Positions 1 through 9,789 of a DNA stretch of 64,000 nucleotides are shown piece by piece. Where the stretch lies: NCBI GenBank assembly GCA_944321765.1, contig CALUMQ010000029.1, forward strand, positions 124,001 through 188,000. Reading direction: 5' to 3'. The DNA is from an uncultured Alistipes sp. GTDB taxonomy: Bacteria; Bacteroidota; Bacteroidia; Bacteroidales; Rikenellaceae. The notes beneath the pieces are model-generated. The model was given only the letters and a program-made list of their open reading frames with translations, was not told the origin of the DNA and did not search any database. Position 1 is the first letter of the stretch. Every line of letters begins with the position of its first letter. Made by a program: the position numbers and the translations under genes.

Positions 1-789
1 TCGAAGATCCTCGGCATCACGATGCCCGGGTTCGGCACCACGGACCGCACCTACAACAATGCGCTGAAGCTGATGCAGGGGTTGGGCGTGAGCATCCGCG
101 AGATCCCGATCCGCGAAGCCTGTCTGCAACACTTCCGCGACATCGGGCTCGACCCTTCCGACCGCTCGGCAGCCTACGAAAACGCCCAGGCGCGCGAACG
201 TACGCAGATTCTGATGGATGTGGCCAACATGGAGGGCGGACTGGTCGTCGGCACGGGCGATCTCTCGGAACTGGCGCTCGGATGGGCAACGTATAACGGC
301 GACCAGATGTCGATGTACGGCGTCAACGCTTCGGTGCCGAAGACGTTGGTACGCCACCTGGTGAAGTGGGTCGCCGACACGGAGCAGGACCCCGCGACAC
401 GCGACACGCTGCTCGACATCATCGACACTCCGGTCAGCCCAGAGCTGCTTCCGGCCGATGCCGAGGGACACATCGCCCAGAAGACCGAAGACCTCGTGGG
501 CCCCTACGAACTCCACGACTTCTTTCTCTATCACCTGCTCCGTTCGGGATACGGCCCCGCCAAGACCCTTCTGCTGGCCGAGCTGGCCTTCGAAGGAAGC
601 TATGACCGGGAGACGATCCTCAAATGGCTGCGCACGTTTGTCAGCCGCTTCTTCGCACAACAATTCAAACGTTCGGCCATGCCCGACGGCCCGAAGGTGG
701 GATCGGTGGCCCTGTCGCCCCGCGGCGACTGGCGCATGCCCTCCGACGCTACGGCAGAGGCATGGCTCCGCGAACTGGAAAACCTCTGA
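1..789 (+). CDS. nadE: NAD+ synthetase, glutamine-dependent, C-terminal part (partial)
   Basis: The frame is open from base 1, so only the last 262 residues are present. The glutaminase domain and the SGGxDS loop lie upstream of the window. The visible part belongs to the ATP-pyrophosphatase (synthetase) domain: [19 protein letters not shown] falls near visible residues 83-101, followed by the long helical C-terminal extension typical of the roughly 640-residue bacterial NadE. The enzyme amidates deamido-NAD+ to NAD+ in the cytoplasm with ammonia from glutamine. Another NAD gene, nadC, lies 12 kb downstream on the same strand. The stop is 4 bases before the next gene's start, so the two are probably cotranscribed. 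Confidence 0.93.
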   Translation, partial: SKILGITMPGFGTTDRTYNNALKLMQGLGVSIREIPIREACLQHFRDIGLDPSDRSAAYENAQARERTQILMDVANMEGGLVVGTGDLSELALGWATYNGDQMSMYGVNASVPKTLVRHLVKWVADTEQDPATRDTLLDIIDTPVSPELLPADAEGHIAQKTEDLVGPYELHDFFLYHLLRSGYGPAKTLLLAELAFEGSYDRETILKWLRTFVSRFFAQQFKRSAMPDGPKVGSVALSPRGDWRMPSDATAEAWLRELENL

Positions 790-793
790 AACC

Positions 794-1396
794 ATGAAAC
801 GACTCCTGATTCTCGCACTACTGTGCCTCACGGCAGGCATGCACGACGTCTCGGCCCAGAACTGGCTCGACGTACTCAAAAAGGCCGCCACGACGGTGGC
901 CGACGAAGCCACCGGAGGCAAACTCACGCAGATTGCCCTCTCCGGAACCTGGAACTACACGCAGCCGAGCGTGAAGTTTGAAGGAACGGACCTCTCGGGT
1001 GATCTCAGCGGATCGCTCCTCGAAGCGTTGATCGTCGATCAGCTTTCGAAGATCTACGCCAAGGTCGGCATCACCCCGGGAACCGGCAGCATCACTTTCG
1101 ACAATGGAACCAACGAGTTCTCGGCCTCGGCAGGAACACACACCGTCAAGGGTACCTACACCTTCGATGCCGAGACGCACGCCATCGACTTCCAGCTCGC
1201 CAACGGAAAGATCGATCTCGGAGCCATCCCGAGCCACGCCTACCTCAACGGCGGCGAGCTGACCATCGTCTTCCCGGTCACCCGGCTGATGGAGATTGCC
1301 AAGACGCTCGGCGAGGAGGTCGCATCGCTCTCGACGGCCACCTCACTGCTCTCCCAGTACGAAAATGCCTACATCGGCTTCGCCTTCTCAAAATAG
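794..1396 (+). CDS. DUF4923-like exported lipocalin-type protein
   Basis: A 200-residue protein. The start at 794 is chosen because it gives a clean signal peptide (MKRLLILALLCLTAGMHDVSA, cut near residue 21); the open frame itself runs further upstream inside nadE. The mature part resembles the Bacteroidetes DUF4923 family: an N-terminal helix with DVLKKAATTVADEATGGK, then alternating beta strands, consistent with a small lipocalin-like barrel in the periplasm. It starts 4 bases after the nadE stop and is followed by a terminator. Family assignment is by recognition only. The function is unknown and nothing in the sequence suggests a catalytic site. Confidence 0.75.
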   Translation: MKRLLILALLCLTAGMHDVSAQNWLDVLKKAATTVADEATGGKLTQIALSGTWNYTQPSVKFEGTDLSGDLSGSLLEALIVDQLSKIYAKVGITPGTGSITFDNGTNEFSASAGTHTVKGTYTFDAETHAIDFQLANGKIDLGAIPSHAYLNGGELTIVFPVTRLMEIAKTLGEEVASLSTATSLLSQYENAYIGFAFSK

Positions 1397-1443
1397 GCGT
1401 TCGGGAGGGGATGCCCGACGATTTTTTTGAAATTTTTTTCCAT

Positions 1444-2996
<1,553 letters not shown>

Positions 2997-3021
2997 CACT
3001 CCGTCCGAAACGACACAACGA

Positions 3022-3052
3022 AAAAAACCGGCTCGCACGAGTCGGTTTTTTC
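3022..3052 (+). terminator. Terminator after gdhA (probably bidirectional)
   Basis: AAAAAACCGGCTCG pairs with CGAGTCGGTTTTTT around a three-base loop, with one G-T wobble. The A-run and T-run on either side let it work for gdhA on the + strand and for the converging membrane-protein gene. Confidence 0.8.
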
Positions 3053-3169
3053 ATTATTCGGAGCCAGATGGAAGATACGCGAGATCAATAGTCCGGGATG
3101 TCATTGACCGAAAAGGGACCCGCCGCCGAAGGCGACGGCAGTCACCGAGAGCATCAACTCGCGAGCCCC

Positions 3170-3778
3170 TCACAGAAAGAGCACGGCCAGCGTGGCGACG
3201 ACAAATCCGCCGCCGAAGCCCGCCAGCACCTGCATCCCGTTATGGCAGCCGAGGTAGAGCCGGGCCGAAGCCAAAGCACCCGAGAGCAGGATTGCCACGG
3301 CCAGCGGAACCAGCATCGAGCCGACCCCGACGACATTCATGACGACCAGCAGCGCAACGGTCGCCCCCATGCCCGTGAGGTGGAGGCTGATCTTCCACCG
3401 CAGCGACACCAGCAGGCACATCGCTTCACAGCAGGCCGCTGCCAGCATGAACTTGCGCAGGAACACCGCCGAAGGGATCTTCGCGATGGTAAGAGCGCAC
3501 AGCACATAACAGACCGTTCCGATCAGCAGCGGAAGCAACCGTTCCCGACGCTTGTCAACGCGAAAATCGGACAAGCGTCCAAACGAGCGCAGCACGGCCA
3601 GCGACAGCACCGGAATGACCACCGCATAGAGTACCACCACCCAGCTCAGGTAGAGTTTCACACTCGCCGGATAACGCGCAAACAGCGTCATGGTCAACAT
3701 CAGTGCCATGAGGTACAATGGCAGCAGAAAGGGGTGAAGCACCCACGACAGAATATTCGATATCTTCCGAAAATCCAT
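3170..3778 (-). CDS. PAP2-like integral membrane protein
   Basis: A 202-residue, very hydrophobic protein with about six membrane segments, directly downstream of rpoN. The start at 3778 (MDFRKISNILSWVLHPF) is chosen because related Bacteroidetes proteins begin at this point. Alternatives at 3820 and at 3877, the latter overlapping the rpoN stop, would add a hydrophilic lead. Two PAP2-like features are visible: KISLHLTGMGA resembles the PSGH motif, and SARLYLGCHNGMQVLAG resembles SRxxxxxHxxxD. The terminal Asp is replaced by Gln and the K-x6-RP motif is not clear. It may be a lipid-phosphate phosphatase relative or a non-catalytic derivative. Confidence 0.7.
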   Translation of the reverse strand: MDFRKISNILSWVLHPFLLPLYLMALMLTMTLFARYPASVKLYLSWVVVLYAVVIPVLSLAVLRSFGRLSDFRVDKRRERLLPLLIGTVCYVLCALTIAKIPSAVFLRKFMLAAACCEAMCLLVSLRWKISLHLTGMGATVALLVVMNVVGVGSMLVPLAVAILLSGALASARLYLGCHNGMQVLAGFGGGFVVATLAVLFL

Positions 3779-3873
3779 GTTTTCAATCTTTGGGTCGTTC
3801 GCCAGCCGCATTCGCTCCATAACGGAAAGCCCTCCGGGATTGGGAAAACCGCCGGATCCTGCGGTCTGGCGCA

Positions 3874-5295
3874 TCATATCTGTTTGCGAAGGCGCGCCAC
3901 GGGAATACCCAGCATCTCGCGGTACTTGGCAACCGTGCGTCGGGCGATGCGGTACCCCTTCGAATTCAAAATGTCCATCAACGTCTCGTCGGTCAGCGGA
4001 CGACGCTTGTCCTCCGCATCGATGCACTCCTGCAGGATGTGCTTGATCTCGTAGCTCGACACCTCCTCACCCGACTCCGTCTGCATGGCCTCCGAGAAGA
4101 GCGACTTCAGCAGGATGATCCCGAACTGCGTCTGCACGTACTTGCTGTTGACCACCCGCGAAATCGTCGAAACATCGAGTCCTGTGCGGTCGGCCACATC
4201 CTTGAGAATCATGGGCCGCAGCTTCGACTTGTCGCCGTCCTTGAAGTACTCCTGCTGGTAGTCGAGAATCGTCTGCATCGTGCGCATCAGCGTGTCGTGC
4301 CGCTGCTTGATCGCCGAAATGAACCACTTGGCCGAATCGATCTTGTTCTTCACGAACTGCAGCGCCTCGCGGTCCTGGGCCTTCACCTTTCCGTCGCTGC
4401 CCACCATCGAGCGGATCATATCCACGTAACGGCGGTTGATCCGCACCTCGGGAAGGTTCGACGAATTGAGCGAAAGGTTGAAGTGTCCGTCCTGATAGTC
4501 GAGGATGAAGTCCGGAACAATGTAGGGAGCGGCATCCGTTCCTCCGTCCGCATAGAGATTTCCCGGTTTGGGCGACAGGCGCCGGATCTCGGCAATCGCC
4601 TCGCGGAACTCATCCTCCGAGACCTGCAGCCGCGTCATAAGCTTCTCGTAATGCTTTTTGGCAAACTCGTCGAAGTAGCTGGTCAGGATCTTCTGCGCCA
4701 GACGTCGCGCCGGGGTGTCGAGCGGCTTCTGAGACATCTGCAGCAGCAGGCACTCGCGCAGGTCACGGGCGCCGATACCGGCCGGTTCGAGTTCGTGGAT
4801 GATGCCCAGGATGCGTTCGAGCTCCTCGGCCGTTGTCTCGATACCCACCGTAAAGGCGATGTCGTCGGCAATGGACTCCAGGTCTCGCCGCAGGTAACCA
4901 TCCTCGTCAAGGCTTCCCACCAGATAGACCGCCAGGCGCATGTCCCGCTCCGGGAGGTTGCGGTAACCGAGCTGTTCGACAAGGTACTCCTGCAGCGAAC
5001 GGCCCTCGGTCAGGTAGACCGGGCGCTGTTTGTCGTCTTTCGAGAAGTTGTTGATGCGACTCTTGTAGGAGGGGGTGTCGTCTTCGCGCAGATACTCGTC
5101 GACGGAGATCTCCTGCGGTTCACCATCCTCTTCGGCCGGACGTTCGTCCTCCTCGAGCACGATATTGTCCTCGATCTCCTGTTTGATACGCTGTTCGAGC
5201 TGCATGGTCGGCAGCTCGAGCAGTTTGATCATCTGTATCTGCTGCGGGGACAGTGTCTGCTGCAGCTTTTGAACCTGACGTTGCGAAATACCCAT
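3874..5295 (-). CDS. rpoN: RNA polymerase sigma-54 factor
   Basis: A 473-residue sigma-54, which directs RNA polymerase to -24/-12 promoters that need an AAA+ activator. The start at 5295 (MGISQRQVQKLQQ) gives the usual glutamine-rich region I (LSPQQIQMIKLLELP). It is followed by an acidic linker, the core-binding domain, a helix-turn-helix (DVSTISRVVNSKYVQT) and the C-terminal RpoN box ARRTVAKYRE at residues 451-460, which reads the -24 element. Upstream in-frame codons would add 17 non-conserved residues. No sigma-54 activator gene was recognised in the window. Confidence 0.96.
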   Translation of the reverse strand: MGISQRQVQKLQQTLSPQQIQMIKLLELPTMQLEQRIKQEIEDNIVLEEDERPAEEDGEPQEISVDEYLREDDTPSYKSRINNFSKDDKQRPVYLTEGRSLQEYLVEQLGYRNLPERDMRLAVYLVGSLDEDGYLRRDLESIADDIAFTVGIETTAEELERILGIIHELEPAGIGARDLRECLLLQMSQKPLDTPARRLAQKILTSYFDEFAKKHYEKLMTRLQVSEDEFREAIAEIRRLSPKPGNLYADGGTDAAPYIVPDFILDYQDGHFNLSLNSSNLPEVRINRRYVDMIRSMVGSDGKVKAQDREALQFVKNKIDSAKWFISAIKQRHDTLMRTMQTILDYQQEYFKDGDKSKLRPMILKDVADRTGLDVSTISRVVNSKYVQTQFGIILLKSLFSEAMQTESGEEVSSYEIKHILQECIDAEDKRRPLTDETLMDILNSKGYRIARRTVAKYREMLGIPVARLRKQI

Positions 5296-5438
5296 TGCAA
5301 AATAATTATCCGTTATACACTCTTTCCGACAGACAGGTCTCTTCATTCATATCGGCAGCGGGAAGCAGAACTGAGAAAGCCGGGCGGCAGCACCCTCTTC
5401 CTTGCACCGCTCCAGACCGCGCGGGCTCTCCGCCAAGT

Positions 5439-6212
5439 TCATCGGATACCGGCAGCCTGCAGCGATCCGACGATGGCCCGGGCCCAACGTTTGCCGAGCT
5501 TCCGCGCTCCCTTCTCATTGGGATGCAGGTAGAAGACTCCGGCCTGGCCATCTTCGGCAAAACAGTATTTTTCGTGGTGATCGCGGAAATAGTCATATCC
5601 CGACTGATCACCCATATAGACATCATCGTATTTCCCGGCCAGCGAGAGCAGCACCTCGGTATATCCCGCCAGGCGCTTCTGCCCCTCGACCAGATACCGG
5701 GCCCCGTTGTAGGTGTTGGCACTGTACCAGATCGGGCGCTGCAGCACGAAGATCACTCCGGGACACAATTCACGAAGGCGCGACATGATCGTTTCGAGGT
5801 TGCGTCCGTACTCCTCGTTCGACACCGGAGCGCCCGTCGGGCCGCTCGATGCCGAATCGTTCGTCCCCAGCATGATCGATACGACGATCTGTGCCGAAGC
5901 ATCCAGCGCACGAAGATCCGCCACGGCCTGTTCCACACGCCGGAAGTCGGCATTCCGCGCGGGAAGGAAGTCGACCGTCGTAGCGCCGGAGCGTCCGCAG
6001 TTGCGGAAGTTCACCTCGCCCGACATCATGCGTCCGACGAATCCGGCGGCAAAAACCGGCGGAGCCGTCCGGCTCTTGTCGGCATGCAGGACACCTTCGG
6101 TAATGCTGTTCCCGATAAAGATCAGGTTGCAGGCCCGTTCCGCAGCGGGACGTGCCCAAACCCCGCCGGCCACAAGGGTGACAAGCAGGGAGAAAATCAC
6201 GCGCTTCATCAT
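5439..6212 (-). CDS. Exported SGNH/GDSL-family esterase
   Basis: A 257-residue SGNH hydrolase with a signal peptide (about residues 1-20, ending VWA-RPA). Block I FIGNSIT carries the presumed nucleophile Ser36, block III is MLGTNDS, and block V LHPNEKG gives His230. The Asp normally three residues before that His is not present (Phe227), although Asp and Glu residues lie nearby. Such proteins deacylate carbohydrate or lipid esters in the periplasm or at the surface. The substrate cannot be told. The gene stands alone between rpoN and asnS, and its 5' region contains a short tandem repeat. Two adjacent ATGs (6212, 6209) could start it. Confidence 0.85.
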   Translation of the reverse strand: MMKRVIFSLLVTLVAGGVWARPAAERACNLIFIGNSITEGVLHADKSRTAPPVFAAGFVGRMMSGEVNFRNCGRSGATTVDFLPARNADFRRVEQAVADLRALDASAQIVVSIMLGTNDSASSGPTGAPVSNEEYGRNLETIMSRLRELCPGVIFVLQRPIWYSANTYNGARYLVEGQKRLAGYTEVLLSLAGKYDDVYMGDQSGYDYFRDHHEKYCFAEDGQAGVFYLHPNEKGARKLGKRWARAIVGSLQAAGIR

Positions 6213-6222
6213 GGTTGAGATT

Positions 6223-6298
6223 TCATCATTTCACTTTCGGAGCCCATCATCTTTCGGAACCCATCATCTTTCGGAACCGCCCATCATCTTTCGGGAAA
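6223..6298. repeat. Short tandem repeat upstream of the SGNH esterase gene
   Basis: CCATCATCTTTCGG occurs at 6244-6257, 6261-6274 and 6281-6294, with a degenerate copy at about 6223-6240 (ATCATTTCACTTTCGG). The spacing is 17-20 bases. On the minus strand each unit reads CCGAAAGATGATGG and lies just before the esterase start. Confidence 0.8.
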
Positions 6299-6422
6299 CC
6301 TTTTCACGGCCTTGCGAGCCCCCTCACACTCTTCCTCCTCCGCCCCCTTCCGCCGCCTTCCGGGATTCTCTTCACCGCCCCGGGGCTGACCGGACCTGTC
6401 GTGCGGAACGGCCGCCGCCGGA

Positions 6423-7811
6423 TCAGAACTCCGCATGCAGCGGCGTACGCGGGAAGGGCTGCACGTCGCGGATATTCGTAAGTCCCGTCACGAAGAGCAG
6501 CAGGCGGTCGAAGCCCAGGCCGAAGCCCGAGTGGGGAGCCGATCCCCAACGACGCGTGTCGAGGTACCACCAGAGTTCGCGCTCGTTCATGCCCAACTCC
6601 TTGACGCGGCGGTTGAGTTTCTCGTAGTCGGCCTCGCGCTCCGAACCGCCGATGATCTCGCCAATGCCCGGGAAGAGAACGTCCATGGCCCGCACCGTCT
6701 TGCCGTCGTCGTTCTGCTTCATGTAGAAGGCCTTGATGTCCTTCGGATAGTTGATCAGGATGACCGGACGCTTGAAGTGCTCCTCGACCAGATAGCGCTC
6801 GTGCTCCGACTGCAGGTCACATCCCCAGTCGCAGGGGAATTCGAACTTGCGGCCCGAAGCCTTGAGGATTTCGATGCCCTCGGTGTATTCGAGGCGCTTG
6901 AAGTCGTTGTGAAGCACGAACTTCAGACGATCCAGCAGTCCCTTGTCCCACATCTTGTTCATGAACTCCAGATCCTCCATGCAGTGGTCCAGCGCATACT
7001 GGATGAGGTACTTGAGGAAATCCTCGGCCAGCTCCATGTTGTCCTCCAGATCATAGAACGCCGCCTCGGGCTCGATCATCCAGAACTCCGACGCATGACG
7101 CGGGGTGTTGGAATTCTCGGCACGGAACGTCGGGCCGAAGGTGTAGATACGTCCCAGCGACAGCGCCCCCAGCTCGCCTTCGAGCTGTCCCGACACGGTG
7201 AGGTTGCACGACTTGCCGAAGAAGTCCTGCGTATAGTCAACCTTGCCGTCCTCGGTTTTGGGAAGGTTGTTCAGATCGAGCGTCGTCACCTGGAACATCG
7301 CCCCGGCGCCTTCGCAGTCCGAAGCGGTAATGATCGGCGTATGGAAGTAGTAGAAACCGTTCTTGTTGAAATATTCGTGGATGGCGTAGGCCATGGCGTG
7401 GCGGATGCGCAGCACGGCGCCGAACGTATTGGTTCGCGGGCGCAGGTAGGCAATGTCACGCAGGAACTCCAGCGAATGGCCCTTCTTTTGCAGAGGATAG
7501 GTATCGGGATCGGCCGTGCCGTAGATCTCGATCGACGAGGCCTGCACCTCGACACCCTGCCCGGCACCGGGCGAGGCCACCAGACGACCGTCGACACGGA
7601 TGCAGGCTCCCGTCGTGATGGGTTTGAGCTGCTCCTCCGGGATCGTCGAAAGATCGACGACAACCTGCAGGTTCGACACGCACGAACCGTCGTTCAGCGC
7701 CAGAAACGCCACATTCTTGTTCCCGCGCTTGGTCCGCACCCAGCCCTTGACAACTATATCGGTATCGATGGCTCCCGACTTCAGGATCTCTGCTATTCTC
7801 TGCGTTTTCAT
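6423..7811 (-). CDS. asnS: Asparagine--tRNA ligase
   Basis: A 462-residue class IIb aminoacyl-tRNA synthetase that charges tRNA-Asn. The N-terminal OB-fold anticodon-binding domain ([18 protein letters not shown]) spans roughly residues 15-110. The catalytic core has motif 2 ([17 protein letters not shown]) and motif 3 ([16 protein letters not shown], then [12 protein letters not shown] at the C-terminus). This ending is characteristic of AsnRS as opposed to AspRS. Length fits Bacteroidales AsnRS. It is transcribed from a consensus promoter at 7865-7895 that is interleaved with the divergent promoter of the next gene, leaving a leader of about 47 bases with no T-box-like structure that I can see. 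Confidence 0.97.
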   Translation of the reverse strand: MKTQRIAEILKSGAIDTDIVVKGWVRTKRGNKNVAFLALNDGSCVSNLQVVVDLSTIPEEQLKPITTGACIRVDGRLVASPGAGQGVEVQASSIEIYGTADPDTYPLQKKGHSLEFLRDIAYLRPRTNTFGAVLRIRHAMAYAIHEYFNKNGFYYFHTPIITASDCEGAGAMFQVTTLDLNNLPKTEDGKVDYTQDFFGKSCNLTVSGQLEGELGALSLGRIYTFGPTFRAENSNTPRHASEFWMIEPEAAFYDLEDNMELAEDFLKYLIQYALDHCMEDLEFMNKMWDKGLLDRLKFVLHNDFKRLEYTEGIEILKASGRKFEFPCDWGCDLQSEHERYLVEEHFKRPVILINYPKDIKAFYMKQNDDGKTVRAMDVLFPGIGEIIGGSEREADYEKLNRRVKELGMNERELWWYLDTRRWGSAPHSGFGLGFDRLLLFVTGLTNIRDVQPFPRTPLHAEF

Positions 7812-7864
7812 CTTTGGTATTGGATAGGTGAATGGTTCTGTTTAAAGCTGTTTTTCTGAATTGA

Positions 7865-7895
7865 CAAAGTTAGCTATTATTTGCGATTTGTCAAA
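7865..7895 (-). promoter_or_regulatory. Promoter of asnS
   Basis: On the minus strand TTTG (7895-7892), 19 bases, then TAACTTTG (7872-7865). This is a full match to the sigma-ABfr consensus. Predicted start of transcription is near 7858. Confidence 0.75.
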
Positions 7896-7910
7896 AAAAA
7901 AGTACCTTTG
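7880..7910 (+). promoter_or_regulatory. Promoter of the GH2-like gene
   Basis: TTTG (7880-7883), 19 bases, TACCTTTG (7903-7910), a full consensus match. Transcription would start near 7917, about 18 bases before the ATG at 7935, which supports that start over the ATG at 7926. Its -33 box lies between the two boxes of the asnS promoter. Confidence 0.75.
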
Positions 7911-7934
7911 TCCGGATCATAGACCTTGTATGCG

Positions 7935-9275
7935 ATGAAACGAACGATATGGACGGCTGCCCTGGCAGTCTGCACCCTCGCGGCAACGGCTCAGGAAGAG
8001 CGGAATCCCGTCGCCCTGCCACCCGCCGGCGGCCGCATCTACCGAACCGAAGTCGTGCCCTACAACGCCCGCCACGACGCCGACATGCGCAACCGCGAGG
8101 CCGGAGGTTACTGGATCGCCTTCAGCCCGGAGCTGATCACCGAGGCCGAGGGTGAAATCAGCGCATTCTACGGATTCGAAACAGAGATCCCCTTTGCCTG
8201 GACCGACGGACTCGTGTACCTGCACCTCGAAAACCCCGGAGCCCCCTGCTCGCTGTGGATCAACGACAGGCCCGTAGCCGAGATTTCCGACCCGCTCACG
8301 CCCGCGGAGTTCGACATCAACCCGTACATCCGTCAGGGAGTCAACACCTTCCGTGTGCTGACGCACTCCCGGCGCAGTCCGCTCGACGCCGCCGACGCCA
8401 CGCCGCGCAAGCCGTTCGAGAACAGCTATCTCTATTACCAGGACAAACGGTCGATCCGCGACTTCGAGATCGCCCTCGTACCCGACTCCACGCGCAAGTT
8501 CGGCATCCTGGAGCTGGCGGTCATCGCGCAGAACGGGTTCAACTACGACGAACCGGTGACCGTCGGCTACGACATCTACTCGCCCCAGGGCAAGCTCCTG
8601 GACTTCAACATGCGCGAAATCACCCTCCCGGGGCGCTCGACGGACACCGTGCGTTTCCGCCCCTACATCTACCACACCTATGAAAACAAATGGGAGGCCG
8701 GGGCGAAGAATCCGCCCCTTTACAAGGTGATGCTCTTCACGCGGCGCAACGGCGTCTACAAGGAGTACATGCCCATGAAGATCGGATTCGGCAAGACGGA
8801 GCTCGTCGACGGGCGGCTCATGCGTCTGGGCAAGGAGCTGCAGCTCGTAAAGGCCCCGTACAACGCCGCTGCGGACCGCAAGACGACCCTCGCGGAGCTC
8901 AAGAGCCTCAAGGCCCAGGGCAAGAACACCATCTGCCCCGACTATCCGCAACCGGCATGGTTCTATGAGGTGTGTGACGAACTGGGACTCTACGTCATCG
9001 ACCGGGCCGACATCTGCGCCCCCGAACAGCGCGACAACCGCGCCGTGGGCGGCACGCTGTCGAACGTTCCGTCGCTGGCCGACGAATACCTCGCCCGCGT
9101 AAAGGCGATGTACTACCGATCGCGCAACTTCACCTGCGTGATCGCCTACGAACTGGGAAGTCCCTCGGGCAACGGATACAACATGTACAAGGCCTACGAA
9201 TGGTTGAAGTCAGTCGAAACGTCGCGTCCGGTGATCTATTCGGATGCCGACGGAGAGTGGAATTCGGATCTCTAA
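7935..9275 (+). CDS. GH2-like exported protein lacking catalytic residues
   Basis: A 446-residue protein with a signal peptide (MKRTIWTAALAVCTLAATAQ). It has an N-terminal jelly roll, an Ig-like middle part and an incomplete TIM barrel of glycoside hydrolase family 2 type. YELGSPSGNGYNMYKAYEWL followed by KSVETSRPVIYSDAD aligns well with the LacZ stretch SLGNESGHG...WIKSVDPSRPVQYEGG. The acid/base Glu of GNES is replaced: residues 409-410 are Ser-Pro. The chain stops at NSDL, before the strand that carries the nucleophile Glu. It is therefore unlikely to hydrolyse glycosides. A role in carbohydrate binding, or decay of a former enzyme, is possible. rlmH follows 40 bases later on the same strand. 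Confidence 0.8.
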   Translation: MKRTIWTAALAVCTLAATAQEERNPVALPPAGGRIYRTEVVPYNARHDADMRNREAGGYWIAFSPELITEAEGEISAFYGFETEIPFAWTDGLVYLHLENPGAPCSLWINDRPVAEISDPLTPAEFDINPYIRQGVNTFRVLTHSRRSPLDAADATPRKPFENSYLYYQDKRSIRDFEIALVPDSTRKFGILELAVIAQNGFNYDEPVTVGYDIYSPQGKLLDFNMREITLPGRSTDTVRFRPYIYHTYENKWEAGAKNPPLYKVMLFTRRNGVYKEYMPMKIGFGKTELVDGRLMRLGKELQLVKAPYNAAADRKTTLAELKSLKAQGKNTICPDYPQPAWFYEVCDELGLYVIDRADICAPEQRDNRAVGGTLSNVPSLADEYLARVKAMYYRSRNFTCVIAYELGSPSGNGYNMYKAYEWLKSVETSRPVIYSDADGEWNSDL

Positions 9276-9315
9276 CCCGCAGACGGATCCCGCGCGGAAT
9301 CCCAAACGAGAAGAC

Positions 9316-9789
9316 GTGGTCATAGAGTTGATAGTCATCGGGAAAACCGATTCGAAAGAGGTTGCGGCGCTGGTCGAGACGTATGTCCGGCGGGTGAACT
9401 TCTATTGCAAATTCGCCGTCACGACCCTGCCCGACGTCCGCAACACGCGCAAACTGAGCTCGGCCCAGCAACGCTCGGCCGAGGGAGAAGCCATCCTGCG
9501 GCAACTCTCGGAGGGGGACTATGTCGCCCTGCTCGACGAACGCGGCACCGAATACCGCTCGGTGGAGTTCGCACAATGGCTTCAGAAACGACTCAACAGC
9601 GGCATCAAGCGGCTGGTGCTCGTCATCGGTGGCCCCTACGGATTCTCTGAGGAGGTATACGCCCGGGCCGATGCCCGGATCTCGCTCTCGCGCATGACCT
9701 TCTCGCACCAGATCGTGCGGGCGATCTTCGCCGAGCAGATCTACCGCGCCTTTACAATTCTCAACAACGAACCCTACCACCACGAATGA
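9316..9789 (+). CDS. rlmH: 23S rRNA (pseudouridine-1915-N3)-methyltransferase
   Basis: A 157-residue SPOUT-class methyltransferase that methylates pseudouridine 1915 in helix 69 of 23S rRNA. The knot signature VIGGPYGFSEEVYARAD and the C-terminal LSRMTFSHQIVRAIFAEQ with PYHHE at the end are diagnostic. A GTG at 9316 is chosen because it gives the normal length (E. coli RlmH is 155 residues). The ATG at 9244 lies inside the preceding gene and would add 24 unrelated residues. The stop overlaps the next gene's ATG by four bases (ATGA), implying translational coupling. Confidence 0.95.
   Translation: MVIELIVIGKTDSKEVAALVETYVRRVNFYCKFAVTTLPDVRNTRKLSSAQQRSAEGEAILRQLSEGDYVALLDERGTEYRSVEFAQWLQKRLNSGIKRLVLVIGGPYGFSEEVYARADARISLSRMTFSHQIVRAIFAEQIYRAFTILNNEPYHHE

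Noticed and set aside
9244-9315. Upstream ATG start for rlmH
   Set aside because: It lies within the GH2-like gene and would add 24 residues with no counterpart in RlmH; the GTG at 9316 gives the normal length.
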